The notes beneath the pieces were generated by a model that saw only the letters and a program-made list of their open reading frames with translations, was not told the DNA's origin and ran no database searches. This document shows positions 8,117 through 15,385 of a stretch of DNA of 33,340 nucleotides, one piece after another. The DNA is from Clostridiales bacterium (GTDB lineage: Bacteria > Bacillota > Desulfotomaculia > Desulfotomaculales > VENG01). Made by a program: the position numbers and the translations under genes. The stretch lies in the NCBI GenBank assembly GCA_021736985.1, contig JAIPEW010000029.1:1-33340 (forward strand). Reading direction: 5' to 3'. Position 1 is the first letter of the stretch. Each line of letters opens with the position of its first letter.

Positions 8117-8758
8117 ATGATTTGCTTGACCCAGAAACCGGCACGAATTGAGCGCAACGCAGAAGAATCCAAAAAACGTATACTCAAAGCTGCCGAAAGC
8201 ATCTTTGCTGCCCGGGGGTTTGACGGGGCCCGGGTAGACGAAATTGCCTCTACAGCCCAAATTAACAAGCGCATGATATATCACTATTTTAAAGGCAAGC
8301 AAAATTTATACAGGGTAGTGCTAAGGCAAAATTACCAGAAAATTATGGATGTAGGCATGGAAGCAGCATCCATGGAAAGCAGCGCAGTTGAAAAAGTAGC
8401 CAGTTTTATACGGCACTACTTTTATTTTCTTGCTGAAAACGAAGAATTTGTACGCTTGATAAAATGGGAATCCCTGCAGGAAAGGCAGTATTCCCTGCAA
8501 ATACTGTTAGATTTTTCCAAAACCACCTTACCCGTACTAGCAGAAGTTTTAGAAGAAGGAATGGAACAGGGGATATTCCGCCGGAACCTGGACGTACGCC
8601 ACCTTATAATCAGCATTAATGCCTTATGCATGATGTATTTTACCAGGCAGGAAGTCTATTCTATCTTGTGGCAGCAGGACATGACGAGCGAAAAAACTCT
8701 GCAGGAACACCTGGAACATATCCTTGATTTAACATTTAACGGTATTTTAAAAAGTTAG
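8117..8758 (+). CDS. TetR/AcrR-family regulator of the ABC exporter
   Basis: A TetR repressor of about 213 residues. The N-terminal HTH spans about residues 20-62 and includes the recognition part INKRMIYHYFKGKQNLYRVV; the rest is the helical ligand-binding and dimer domain. The ATG at 8117 has almost no room for a ribosome binding site; the TTG at 8126, with AAAGGA about 8 bases upstream, may be the true start (210 residues). It is followed, after about 600 bases of repeat DNA, by a four-gene exporter; the same order (TetR, MFP, ATPase, two permeases) is found at E. coli cecR/ybhGFSR. It is probably autoregulated through the palindrome at 8077-8108. Confidence 0.92.
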   Translation: MICLTQKPARIERNAEESKKRILKAAESIFAARGFDGARVDEIASTAQINKRMIYHYFKGKQNLYRVVLRQNYQKIMDVGMEAASMESSAVEKVASFIRHYFYFLAENEEFVRLIKWESLQERQYSLQILLDFSKTTLPVLAEVLEEGMEQGIFRRNLDVRHLIISINALCMMYFTRQEVYSILWQQDMTSEKTLQEHLEHILDLTFNGILKS

Positions 8759-8782
8759 TTGATTAAATATCCACGACTGAAG

Positions 8783-8949
8783 GGCCGGTGGTACTCGGAG
8801 CGGACGTACGGAGGCGCATTCAAAGAGCGATTGAGGCCGAGGAAACGCGCCGGTGCATGTCTGAGCGAAGCGAGTTCTCCGGCGCCCGAGGCCGATTGAG
8901 CTCGGACAATTTTATGTGCCGGAGTAGGGAGCGGAGAGTACCACCGGCC
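8783..8949. repeat. Inverted-repeat-bounded GC-rich element
   Basis: Perfect 14-bp terminal inverted repeats (8783-8796 and 8936-8949, GGCCGGTGGTACTC and its complement) bound 167 bp of GC-rich DNA. The interior has partial internal symmetry, for example GAGGCCGATTGAG and GATTGAGGCCGAG in swapped order. A 68-codon reading frame crosses it on the minus strand but lacks a ribosome binding site and spans the inverted repeats. It may be a MITE-like element or a structured RNA. It abuts the modular repeat copy that begins near 8961. Confidence 0.7.
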
Positions 8950-8960
8950 TAGCACAAACA

Positions 8961-9320
8961 TAGTTTCTATTTTCGTGTTAAACGCCCACGAGCCTCTGGC
9001 TCACAACGGAAAATGAAAACTTTTCTGGCGGCTGGGTAGAGGGCCGGTCCAGCACTCAGTGCGCTTTTTAAAAAATTGTGTTATAAGTAGTATATTTTTA
9101 CTTCTGTCTTTCCTGCATTAGAAATGGGCTGAGTGCTGGACGTATTTTTACTGGGAGCATTAAGTATGTTTTAGGTACCCGCTCTATGATACTACACAGC
9201 AAGTTTTTCACGCCCTTAGCAGCCGAGGTTTCGGGATTTGACGGGCTATGCAGCGCACCCAGACTCCGCTACCTTCCGGAAATCCACCGGCCCTGGCCAT
9301 AGTCTTTAGGGAGTTTTCGC
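8961..9320 (-). repeat. Dispersed modular repeat, copy A
   Basis: This is the reverse-complement orientation of the copies at 21216-21480 and 32750-33122. The 58-base module at 9243-9300 differs from copy C at only one or two positions, and the other end (AAACGCCCACGAGC near 8980) is also shared. Inside is a stem of 13 bp (9047-9059 with 9129-9141). No credible reading frame exists. It fills the gap between tetR and the exporter genes; I see no clear promoter for the exporter in it. Confidence 0.9.
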
Positions 9321-9357
9321 ATTAACGTACAAGAAAGAAAAACAGGAGGAATTGAGC

Positions 9358-10431
9358 ATGTCCAATAATGCATTAGCCAGAGTGCAGCAGCAAAAAAGAT
9401 TAATATTTATTTTTTTTGCCGTGCTTGCAGCCTTAACTGTATTTATTTTTACCTGCTACTTTTACAACAACGAAAAAACCATTGCCGGGGAGCGCAGCAG
9501 CTTAACCGCCACGGGTACAATTGAAGCAAGGGATGCCATGGCCTCTTTTAAAATACCCGGTAAACTAGAAAGCTTACCAGTTGAAGAAGGCAGCAAAATC
9601 AAAAAGGGGCAGGAATTGGCTTCCCTGGAAAACAAACAGCTTACGGCCAAACTAAGCCAGGCAAAAGGAGCATATAAAGCTGCCCAATCGCAGGCAGAGC
9701 AGGCCGCCCAATCCATGCAGCTTACCAGTGAAACTATTGAAGCAGCTGTAGGGCAGGCAAAGGCTAAAGTTGCCCAGGCAAAAATAGGCGTTAAAAATGC
9801 AAAGCAGCAGTATGAACGTATAAAAACACTGCACGACCAGGGTGCCATTTCCAGCGATAAATACGACAAGGCAAAAAATAATTATGATAAGGCACAGGGG
9901 CAGCTGGAACAAGCTGAAAGTGCCCTGGATGAAGCCCTGGCTTCCAGGACCAAAGTACAGATAGCACGGGCCCAGTACGAAGCAGCCCGGGGACAGAGCA
10001 TAAAGGCCAGAGGAGCATTAGAAGAGGCCCAATCACTCGTTGAAGATTGTCACTTAAAAGCACCTATACAAGGTTACATAACACAGAAGTACCTGGAAGA
10101 AGGCGAAATGGTTAACGCAGGTACCCCGGTCTATGAAGTTACCGACCTGGCCCACCCCTACGTAAAAGTCTTTATAAGTGAAGAAAAAATAGGGTGCGTA
10201 CACCTGCAGCAAGAAACAAAAGTAAAAGTAGATGCATACCCGGACAAGATATTTAAAGGTAAAGTCGTTTGGATAAACGATGCCGGACAATTCGCAGTAG
10301 AAAAAGCCATAAATGAAATTCACCAGCACAACATCCGCAGCTTTGAAGTAAAAATAAATGTACCTAACCCGGACCTGCAGCTTAAAACAGGCATGACTGC
10401 AGAAATAAGATTTTTGGAAGGGGATAAATAG
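9358..10431 (+). CDS. YbhG/HlyD-type membrane-fusion protein of ABC exporter
   Basis: A 357-residue adaptor with one N-terminal membrane anchor (about residues 14-34), a lipoyl half (LESLPVEEGSKIKKGQELASLE), a long alanine/glutamine-rich coiled-coil hairpin (about 85-210), the second lipoyl half (LKAPIQGYITQKYLEEGEMV) and beta-barrel domains. The ATG at 9358 is chosen because GGAGG ends eight bases before it; a TTG six bases upstream is too close to that site. The ATPase gene begins two bases after its stop. The long hairpin is the type that docks on TolC-like channels, in contrast to the short EmrA-like protein at 2389-3045. Confidence 0.93.
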   Translation: MSNNALARVQQQKRLIFIFFAVLAALTVFIFTCYFYNNEKTIAGERSSLTATGTIEARDAMASFKIPGKLESLPVEEGSKIKKGQELASLENKQLTAKLSQAKGAYKAAQSQAEQAAQSMQLTSETIEAAVGQAKAKVAQAKIGVKNAKQQYERIKTLHDQGAISSDKYDKAKNNYDKAQGQLEQAESALDEALASRTKVQIARAQYEAARGQSIKARGALEEAQSLVEDCHLKAPIQGYITQKYLEEGEMVNAGTPVYEVTDLAHPYVKVFISEEKIGCVHLQQETKVKVDAYPDKIFKGKVVWINDAGQFAVEKAINEIHQHNIRSFEVKINVPNPDLQLKTGMTAEIRFLEGDK

Positions 10432-10433
10432 TT

Positions 10434-11144
10434 ATGGAGCCTGTTATAACTGTAGAAAACCTGGTCCAGTCAGCAGGGAAAAAGACCATTTTAAACAGGG
10501 TATCATTTGAAGTATACAGGGGAGAATCCCTGGGGATATTCGGCACCGGGGATACCGGCAAAACTTCACTCATGCACATTTTAGCCGGTGTAGACAAATT
10601 TAAATCAGGCAGCGTAGAAGTCCTGGGATTTAACATAAAAAAAACAGAGAAATTTAAAAGGAAACTCGGATTGGTAACCCAGGCACCCAGTTTATTTAAT
10701 GATCTAAAAGTAAGTGAAAATCTAGACTTTATTGCCGTTCTTAAGGGTGTTAAAAAAGACAGAATACCGGGGATAATAAATCAATTTGAGCTGGAAAATT
10801 ACCTGGACAGACCGGTTAAAAAACTGGATTCAGGAGTATACCAGCGCCTGTCCACGGCCTGTGCTTTACTCAATGAACCTGAAATTTTAATTGCTGATGA
10901 ACCTCTCCGCAGCACAGATATTTATTCCACCCGCATCATTATAACTGAACTAAAAAAGTTTATCGCAGAAGGCGGTACCTGCTTATGGAGTTTTAAAAGC
11001 CCAGAATTTTTTGATCTGGCAGACAGGATCGCATGGCTGGACGAGGGGCAGGTCAACATGCTCACTCCATGGCGGGCCCGGGAAAAATGGACCTCACAGG
11101 TACAGGACATTTACAACTCGAGTGGTGAAAATAATGCTCAATAG
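10434..11144 (+). CDS. ABC exporter ATPase, single domain with degenerate motifs
   Basis: A 236-residue ABC ATPase for the two permeases that follow. Walker A is intact (GTGDTGKT, residues 37-44), as are the Q-loop (Gln83) and Walker B with the catalytic Glu (ILIADE, 151-156). Other motifs are altered: the signature reads LDSGVYQ (131-137) instead of LSGGQ, the D-loop reads RSTD, and no His is found at the H-loop (WSFKSPEF, about 185-192). E. coli YbhF of the matching operon carries two ABC domains in one chain; only one is present here. It should form a homodimer, possibly with weak turnover. Its 3' end overlaps the next gene by 11 bp. Confidence 0.9.
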   Translation: MEPVITVENLVQSAGKKTILNRVSFEVYRGESLGIFGTGDTGKTSLMHILAGVDKFKSGSVEVLGFNIKKTEKFKRKLGLVTQAPSLFNDLKVSENLDFIAVLKGVKKDRIPGIINQFELENYLDRPVKKLDSGVYQRLSTACALLNEPEILIADEPLRSTDIYSTRIIITELKKFIAEGGTCLWSFKSPEFFDLADRIAWLDEGQVNMLTPWRAREKWTSQVQDIYNSSGENNAQ

Positions 11145-12276
11145 TTATTTAACCATTATGCGGCGTGAAATCACCTACATGTGGCGTGATAAAGGGCTCA
11201 GGTATATTTTACTGCTGGTAACCCTGTTGAGCCTCTTTTTATTCTGGGGAACTTACAGCGCACAGCTGTTAAAAGATATTCCCACTGCCGTAGTTGACCT
11301 GGACCGCTCAAATGCCAGCAGGGAGATTACTGACAAGTTAAAAACAGCAGAGAACTTAAAGATAACTGCCCGCCCCGGCAGTTTTGCAGAACTTAAGGAA
11401 TTAATTAAACAGGGAGAAGTAGTAACAGGTGTAGTAATTCCGGAAGATTATGCAAAAGATACAGCCCTGGGCCGGCATACCAGGATATATACCGTAATTG
11501 ACGGCAGCAACTTTATTTACGCTACAAATGCAAGTACTGCCGTGCTGTCCGTAACACGCACCGTAAGTGCCGAAGTCGGCATTCAACAGTTAACCGGCAG
11601 CGGCATGCAGTACCAGCAGGCACAGGAAGCATACCGGGGAATTCAAATACAGCAAGAACCGTGGTTCAACCCTACCCTCAATTATGCCTTTTTCCTGGTC
11701 CTTGGCTGGGTACTAAATGTCTGGCAGCAGTGCTGCACGCTGGCATCATGCATGATTATTGCAGGAGAAACAGGCATGTGCAGCTGGCTGCAAATAAAAG
11801 CAGCAGGTTTTTCCAGGCTCAAATTATTTACCAGCAAGTCAGTTGTACATGTAATAACCTTTATGCTTCTTATTTTGCCGGTTTATATTATAGCCAATTG
11901 GGTATTTAAAATTCCCTTTAACGACCATTTCTGGCTTTTAACGCTGTTCACACTGGTTTTTACCATATCCTTGCACAGTATAGGGGCCCTGGCATCCAGC
12001 GTAGCCAGAAATTCGCTTGATGCCACCAGGTACGGCATGATTATAGCCCTGCCGTCTTTTGTACTTTCCGGTTACACGTGGCCGCTGGAAGCAATGCCGC
12101 AGGCCTTACAGGTATTTGCAAAGGTTATCCCCCAGACATGGTTTTTCCAGGGAGTTAACTATATCACCTTTAAAAACCCGGGCTGGGAATTTATATCTCA
12201 CTATTTTATTGTACTTGCGGCACTGGCGGCAGTATTTTACACGCTTGCAGCTGCAATTACCGCATACAGGTATTAA
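11134..12276 (+). CDS. ABC-2 type exporter permease, first subunit (YbhS/YbhR-like)
   Basis: A 380-residue permease: one N-terminal helix (about residues 21-42), a large extracytoplasmic domain with IPTAVVDLDRSNASREI and VVIPEDYAKD, then five C-terminal helices, the layout of YbhS/YbhR/YhhJ proteins. The segment PSFVLSGYTWPLEAMP before the last helix is shared with its neighbour. The frame is open further upstream, but that part is a shadow of the ATPase gene; the ATG at 11134, overlapping the ATPase stop by 11 bp, is the credible start. It should pair with the following permease to form the membrane channel. Confidence 0.92.
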   Translation: MLNSYLTIMRREITYMWRDKGLRYILLLVTLLSLFLFWGTYSAQLLKDIPTAVVDLDRSNASREITDKLKTAENLKITARPGSFAELKELIKQGEVVTGVVIPEDYAKDTALGRHTRIYTVIDGSNFIYATNASTAVLSVTRTVSAEVGIQQLTGSGMQYQQAQEAYRGIQIQQEPWFNPTLNYAFFLVLGWVLNVWQQCCTLASCMIIAGETGMCSWLQIKAAGFSRLKLFTSKSVVHVITFMLLILPVYIIANWVFKIPFNDHFWLLTLFTLVFTISLHSIGALASSVARNSLDATRYGMIIALPSFVLSGYTWPLEAMPQALQVFAKVIPQTWFFQGVNYITFKNPGWEFISHYFIVLAALAAVFYTLAAAITAYRY

Positions 12277-12288
12277 GGGGGAATTACC

Positions 12289-13482
12289 ATGAGACAGGTA
12301 TTAAACATAGCTAATTATGAAACCCGCCATGTATTTAAAGACATAGTACTATTCGGAATGGTCTTTTTAATCCCCCTGGCTTACATAGCATTTTTTAGCT
12401 GCGTTTACATAGCAGGGATTTTAACTGACATTCCACTGGGAATCGTAGACCTGGATAATTCAAAAGTAAGCCGTGAAATTACTACTACATTTAAAAACTG
12501 CCCCAAGTTTAAAACAATAGATAGTATTAATACTTACGACCAGCTGGAAAAAGCCATGAACAACGGCACGGTACGGGCAGGTATTGTAGTGCCGGAAGAT
12601 TATGCACAAAAAACATCCCACCGGCAAGATACTAAAATAATGGCAGTATACGATGCATCCAACCTGATCTGGGGATACAATATAAAAAGATATACCTCGC
12701 AGGTAATAGGAGAAATCAGGGCCAACCACACGGCCAGTTACCTGGCGGGCCAGGGGTACACGGAAAAAGAGGTAAAAAACATCATGAGCTCCATTTCAGG
12801 AAATATAGAAGTCTGGTATAACCCTACATATAATTACACAGCTTTCATACTGCCGGCACTGATAATGATGGTTCTCCACCAGATAGGACTCTTAAGCGTC
12901 TGTCTTACAGTAACGCGGGAAAAAGAAAATAACTGCTGGCTGCAGTATCTTTGTTCACCCATAGCCAGGTGGAAGATCTTTCTGGGTAAAGCACTGCCTT
13001 ATTTTATAGCTATATTTTTCAACTACGCGCTTCTTACCTGGAGTACATCTTACTTTATAGATTTAAAAATAATAGGGTCTACGGCCTTGATCGTCCTGCT
13101 GGGATTCCTGTATTCTACCTTTATTACCTCAGCCGGGTTCTTTATATCCACAAAAGTTCCCAATTCACTGCAGGCAACCAGGTACATAATGCTGCTGTCC
13201 ATACCCATGTTTATAATCTCCGGGTATACCTGGCCGGCAACCCACATACCTGGTTTTATAAACTTCCTGGCCCGCCTTTTACCCTTTACCTGGATGGCAG
13301 AAGGCTTCAGGCTGGTAACCCTTAAAGAACTCGGATTTCAATATGTAAACCATATAATACTAATACTTGCAGCCGCAGCAGCCTTATCAACAATCCTGGC
13401 CCTGCAGTTCAAAAAACGCCAGAAACCCAGAGAAAAAGGGCTCACAGTAAACTGCGGCCCCACCTACCCCGGCAATAAGTAA
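12289..13482 (+). CDS. ABC-2 type exporter permease, second subunit (YbhR/YbhS-like)
   Basis: A 397-residue paralogue of the preceding permease, with the same order of one N-terminal helix, an extracytoplasmic domain (IPLGIVDLDNSKVSREI, VVPEDYAQK) and five C-terminal helices, including the matching segment IPMFIISGYTWPATHIP. The ATG has AAGGGGG upstream. The C-terminal tail after the last helix is basic and unusual; its last residues Asn-Lys and the stop codon are contributed by the 45-bp palindrome at 13472-13516, as also happens for the transposase gene. The original C-terminus may therefore have been replaced when the palindrome arrived. Confidence 0.92.
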   Translation: MRQVLNIANYETRHVFKDIVLFGMVFLIPLAYIAFFSCVYIAGILTDIPLGIVDLDNSKVSREITTTFKNCPKFKTIDSINTYDQLEKAMNNGTVRAGIVVPEDYAQKTSHRQDTKIMAVYDASNLIWGYNIKRYTSQVIGEIRANHTASYLAGQGYTEKEVKNIMSSISGNIEVWYNPTYNYTAFILPALIMMVLHQIGLLSVCLTVTREKENNCWLQYLCSPIARWKIFLGKALPYFIAIFFNYALLTWSTSYFIDLKIIGSTALIVLLGFLYSTFITSAGFFISTKVPNSLQATRYIMLLSIPMFIISGYTWPATHIPGFINFLARLLPFTWMAEGFRLVTLKELGFQYVNHIILILAAAAALSTILALQFKKRQKPREKGLTVNCGPTYPGNK

Positions 13483-13516
13483 AAAAACGTGCCAGGCACG
13501 TTTTTTTACTTATTGC
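13472..13516. repeat. GTGCCAGGCAC-family palindrome, copy 1
   Basis: Perfect 22-bp arms (13472-13493 and 13495-13516) around a single A. The core is CGTGCCAGGCACG, flanked by A7/T7 runs and by CAATAAGTA and its complement. It contains the stop codon of the exporter permease, and its T-rich right arm could act as a terminator in both directions, between convergent genes. It matches the two palindromes flanking the transposase gene. Confidence 0.95.
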
Positions 13517-13517
13517 T

Positions 13518-13793
13518 TTAAGGTTTTTTTAGTGCTTCATCGTGGATGTCGATATTGCGAAGAAGAATAACATTCTTTTCAATAAACTCAAAAGTAATAC
13601 GTATATCCATATTAACGCTGCATTCATATATTCCGCGTGTACCCTTGACAAATTTCATCCTGAGGGAAAGAGCGGGAGGAGGATAGTTTCCCAAATGATG
13701 AAGTGTTTTTTCTACCTGGGGGATTAAATTCTTGTCTTTTTTAACTAGTTTTTTAAACTGCTTCTTAAACCTGTCAGAGCGTTCCAGCATCAT
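13518..13793 (-). CDS. RelE/YafQ-like type II toxin
   Basis: A 91-residue basic protein of the RelE/ParE superfamily, in the YafQ-like branch: F-K-K-Q-F-K-K-L near the start, a conserved middle (LSLRMKFVKGTRGIYECSV) and a C-terminal strand pair with DIRITFEFIEKNVILLRNIDIHDEA. Members cleave mRNA on the ribosome, though ParE relatives poison gyrase. His83 in the C-terminal IDIHDEA fits the mRNA-interferase branch. The start ATG overlaps the antitoxin stop in an ATGA, so the pair is co-translated. Toxicity cannot be shown from sequence. Confidence 0.85.
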   Translation of the reverse strand: MMLERSDRFKKQFKKLVKKDKNLIPQVEKTLHHLGNYPPPALSLRMKFVKGTRGIYECSVNMDIRITFEFIEKNVILLRNIDIHDEALKKP

Positions 13794-14113
13794 CTGGTTG
13801 TTTTATTCCCCTCTGTATCCAATCCTTCAAGTAAATCCTCCATAAGCTCTTCTGCGCCAGCAAAACGCTTTGTACGCCCGTGTAGTTTATCCCTCTCAGC
13901 TTCTATTTCTCCCTTTTGCCAGCGCTTCGACCAAAACCACGCCTGGTCACTATCAACAGCAACTTGCGGGGTTAAAATAATTTTGCCGTCTTTTATTTCA
14001 TATCTAATGATTTCTGCGTCACTTGCCCCTAATTCCTTAAGCAGTGATTTCACAGCTATTAACCCGCGATCCCTTATAGTTAATATACCTGTTGACGGTT
14101 TTTCTTTTTGCAT
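13790..14113 (-). CDS. AbrB/MazE-like antitoxin
   Basis: A 107-residue protein with an N-terminal swapped-hairpin region (ILTIRDRGLIAVKSLLKELG and YEIKDGKIILTP, about residues 10-53) and an acidic, helical C-terminal half beginning DSDQAWFWSKRWQ. The first part should bind DNA as a dimer and the second should wrap the toxin. It precedes the toxin with a 4-bp overlap, the normal order, and is probably autoregulated from the promoter at 14171-14199. The 45-codon gene at 14243 is divergent from it. Confidence 0.82.
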   Translation of the reverse strand: MQKEKPSTGILTIRDRGLIAVKSLLKELGASDAEIIRYEIKDGKIILTPQVAVDSDQAWFWSKRWQKGEIEAERDKLHGRTKRFAGAEELMEDLLEGLDTEGNKTTR

Positions 14114-14170
14114 ATCAAAGCCCTTCTTTCTGCATTTCTGAATTTCACATTATCCTCTTTTATTACTAAC

Positions 14171-14199
14171 AGTTTATATAACTTTCAAAGATATGTCAA
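14171..14199 (-). promoter_or_regulatory. Promoter of the toxin-antitoxin operon
   Basis: On the minus strand TTGACA (14199-14194), 17 bases, TAAACT (14176-14171). An overlapping TATAAA with 15-base spacing is a less likely -10. The leader is about 50 bases. Confidence 0.75.
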
Positions 14200-14216
14200 A
14201 ATACTAATAATACAAA

Positions 14217-14225
14217 TGTTATAAT
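14217..14225 (+). promoter_or_regulatory. Extended -10 promoter for the 45-codon gene
   Basis: TGTTATAAT is an extended -10 element (TGn before TATAAT at 14220-14225). There is no good -35. The expected transcription start is near 14232, so the ribosome binding site GAGGTG would sit at the very 5' end of the RNA, which is unusual and lowers confidence. Confidence 0.45.
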
Positions 14226-14242
14226 ATTGATGAGGTGATTAT

Positions 14243-14380
14243 ATGAAAACAGTCAGATTGAGAAAAATAGGCAGCAGGTTCACTCTGACTCCTTACACCC
14301 CTGAATTTGAAAAGTGGGTATCCAGCTTTGAAAACACCAATAATAAATTTAAAAACACATTGAAAAACCTGGCAAAATAA
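14243..14380 (+). CDS. Small basic protein of 45 residues, function unknown
   Basis: ATG with GAGGTG five bases upstream opens 45 codons ending in TAA. The product begins MKTVRLRKIGSRFTLTPYTP and has about ten Lys/Arg; it ends FKNTLKNLAK. I do not recognise the family. The strong ribosome binding site, the extended -10 promoter and the palindrome 13 bases after the stop (possible terminator) support a real gene. It is divergent from the antitoxin gene and may be a third component of that locus or cargo of the transposase neighbourhood; both are guesses. Confidence 0.5.
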   Translation: MKTVRLRKIGSRFTLTPYTPEFEKWVSSFENTNNKFKNTLKNLAK

Positions 14381-14393
14381 AAGCCACATGTGC

Positions 14394-14438
14394 CCAATAA
14401 GTAAAAAAACGTGCCAGGCACATTTTTTTACTTATTGG
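14394..14438. repeat. GTGCCAGGCAC-family palindrome, copy 2
   Basis: Arms of 22 bp (14394-14415, 14417-14438) with one mismatch, centred on A14416. The right arm supplies the last codons (Ala-Asn-Lys region) and the TAA stop of the minus-strand transposase gene. It also lies downstream of the plus-strand 45-codon gene and may serve as terminator for both. Confidence 0.93.
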
Positions 14439-15255
14439 CTAGTTTGTAGACTGCGCTTTGAGATAGTCCTATGTGTTGTGCTATTTGTTTTAAAGTGTAG
14501 TTTTGTTTAAGTGCTTCCCGGACGTATAGTGCTTTATATTCTGCCAGGTATCGCTTCCTGGAACCGCTTTTTATTAATTCAATGTCGTCTATGCTTATTC
14601 CCGTTTCCAGCAGTATTTTGTCTAATCTTTTGCGGGGCCCGGTATACTCCGCGGCACTTACTGAAGATGCAAAATCTCTGCCGCCAATTACACTGGCAGA
14701 ACTATAATCGTTTGTTTCCTCCACTTGTACAAAATCTTTATATTCTTTGACTGCTTCATCGCGGTTGTTTGATAAAATGTCCAGGATAAAACTGCTGTCA
14801 ATAAAACTGTCTCGCTTTTGCCTGTAAAATACATCACTGCTCCAGGGGTATTCCCACACGTGTTCACATATCCCGGCCCTGATGGGATTCTGGTGTACAT
14901 ACCGGAGCAGCGTTAAAATATACCTGTCGTCCTGTACAGGTATAGCTTTATAACGCCCGCCAAAAACGTGCCCGGTGCGTTCTTTTACAACATTGTAAAA
15001 CTTACTATAAGAGTTATTTATGCAGTGCATAATTTTTTGCAAAGGAATCCCCGTGGTCTGCAATACTAGATGATAATGATTTCCCATGATAACAAAACCA
15101 AATAACCTGAAATTCATATCTATTTTGTAGTCAATTAACTTTTTAAGAAAATAACGCTTTTCACCGTCGTATTTAAAGATATATTCCCTGTTATTCCCGC
15201 GCTGTATTACATGATATATGGCCCCTTCATACTCAACCCGCAAACCTCTTCCCAC
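14428..15255 (-). CDS. RAYT/IS200-like Y1 transposase (REP-associated type)
   Basis: A HUH single-strand transposase of about 275 residues. The metal-binding pair is His60-x-His62 in MGNHYHLVLQ, and the candidate catalytic tyrosine is Tyr112 in VQDDRYILTLLRYVHQNP. The N-terminus GLRVEYEGAIYHVIQRGNN is typical of the group. Unlike minimal IS200 proteins it has a C-terminal extension ending in an HTH (YTLKQIAQHIGLSQSAVYKL). I choose the GTG at 15255 (MGRGLR..., AAGGG upstream) over a GTG nine codons earlier. It is bounded by palindromes at 14394-14438 and 15298-15342, the expected substrate type for RAYTs. Confidence 0.9.
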   Translation of the reverse strand: MGRGLRVEYEGAIYHVIQRGNNREYIFKYDGEKRYFLKKLIDYKIDMNFRLFGFVIMGNHYHLVLQTTGIPLQKIMHCINNSYSKFYNVVKERTGHVFGGRYKAIPVQDDRYILTLLRYVHQNPIRAGICEHVWEYPWSSDVFYRQKRDSFIDSSFILDILSNNRDEAVKEYKDFVQVEETNDYSSASVIGGRDFASSVSAAEYTGPRKRLDKILLETGISIDDIELIKSGSRKRYLAEYKALYVREALKQNYTLKQIAQHIGLSQSAVYKLANK

Positions 15256-15297
15256 ACAGGCACCCTTGTTAAATATTACCACAGGCCATGTACAAGT

Positions 15298-15342
15298 TCA
15301 ATAAGTAAAAATTTGTGCCTGGCACATTTTTTTACTTATTGA
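15298..15342. repeat. GTGCCAGGCAC-family palindrome, copy 3
   Basis: Arms 15298-15319 and 15321-15342 match at 20 of 22 positions around T15320. It lies upstream of the transposase start and is the most diverged of the three copies. Confidence 0.92.
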
Positions 15343-15345
15343 TAG

Positions 15346-15378
15346 AGAAGGGGCCCGGTGTTGTACCGGGCCCCTTCT
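15346..15378 (-). terminator. Terminator of the TolC-like gene
   Basis: Perfect 14-bp GC-rich stem (15346-15359 with 15365-15378) and loop GTTGT, just after the stop of the minus-strand efflux gene at 15386. It lacks a long T run of its own, but the T-rich arm of the palindrome at 15321-15334 follows on that strand. Confidence 0.75.
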
Positions 15379-15385
15379 TAGTTTC

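Larger units (their letters stand above)
14394..15342 (-). mobile_element. Palindrome-bounded RAYT transposon-like unit
   Basis: The Y1 transposase gene together with its two flanking 45-bp palindromes forms a 949-bp unit with subterminal hairpins, as in IS200/IS605 relatives. A third solo palindrome (13472-13516) lies 0.9 kb away. No terminal inverted repeats or target duplications are expected for this class. Whether the palindromes are transposon ends or REP-like elements acted on in trans is open. Confidence 0.65.

Noticed and set aside
8755-8961. 68-codon minus-strand frame across the inverted-repeat element
   Set aside because: It spans both inverted repeats, has no ribosome binding site and its composition follows the GC-rich repeat.
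11011-11133. N-terminal extension of the first ABC permease
   Set aside because: This part is an out-of-frame reading of the ATPase gene; the ATG at 11134 gives a normal permease N-terminus.
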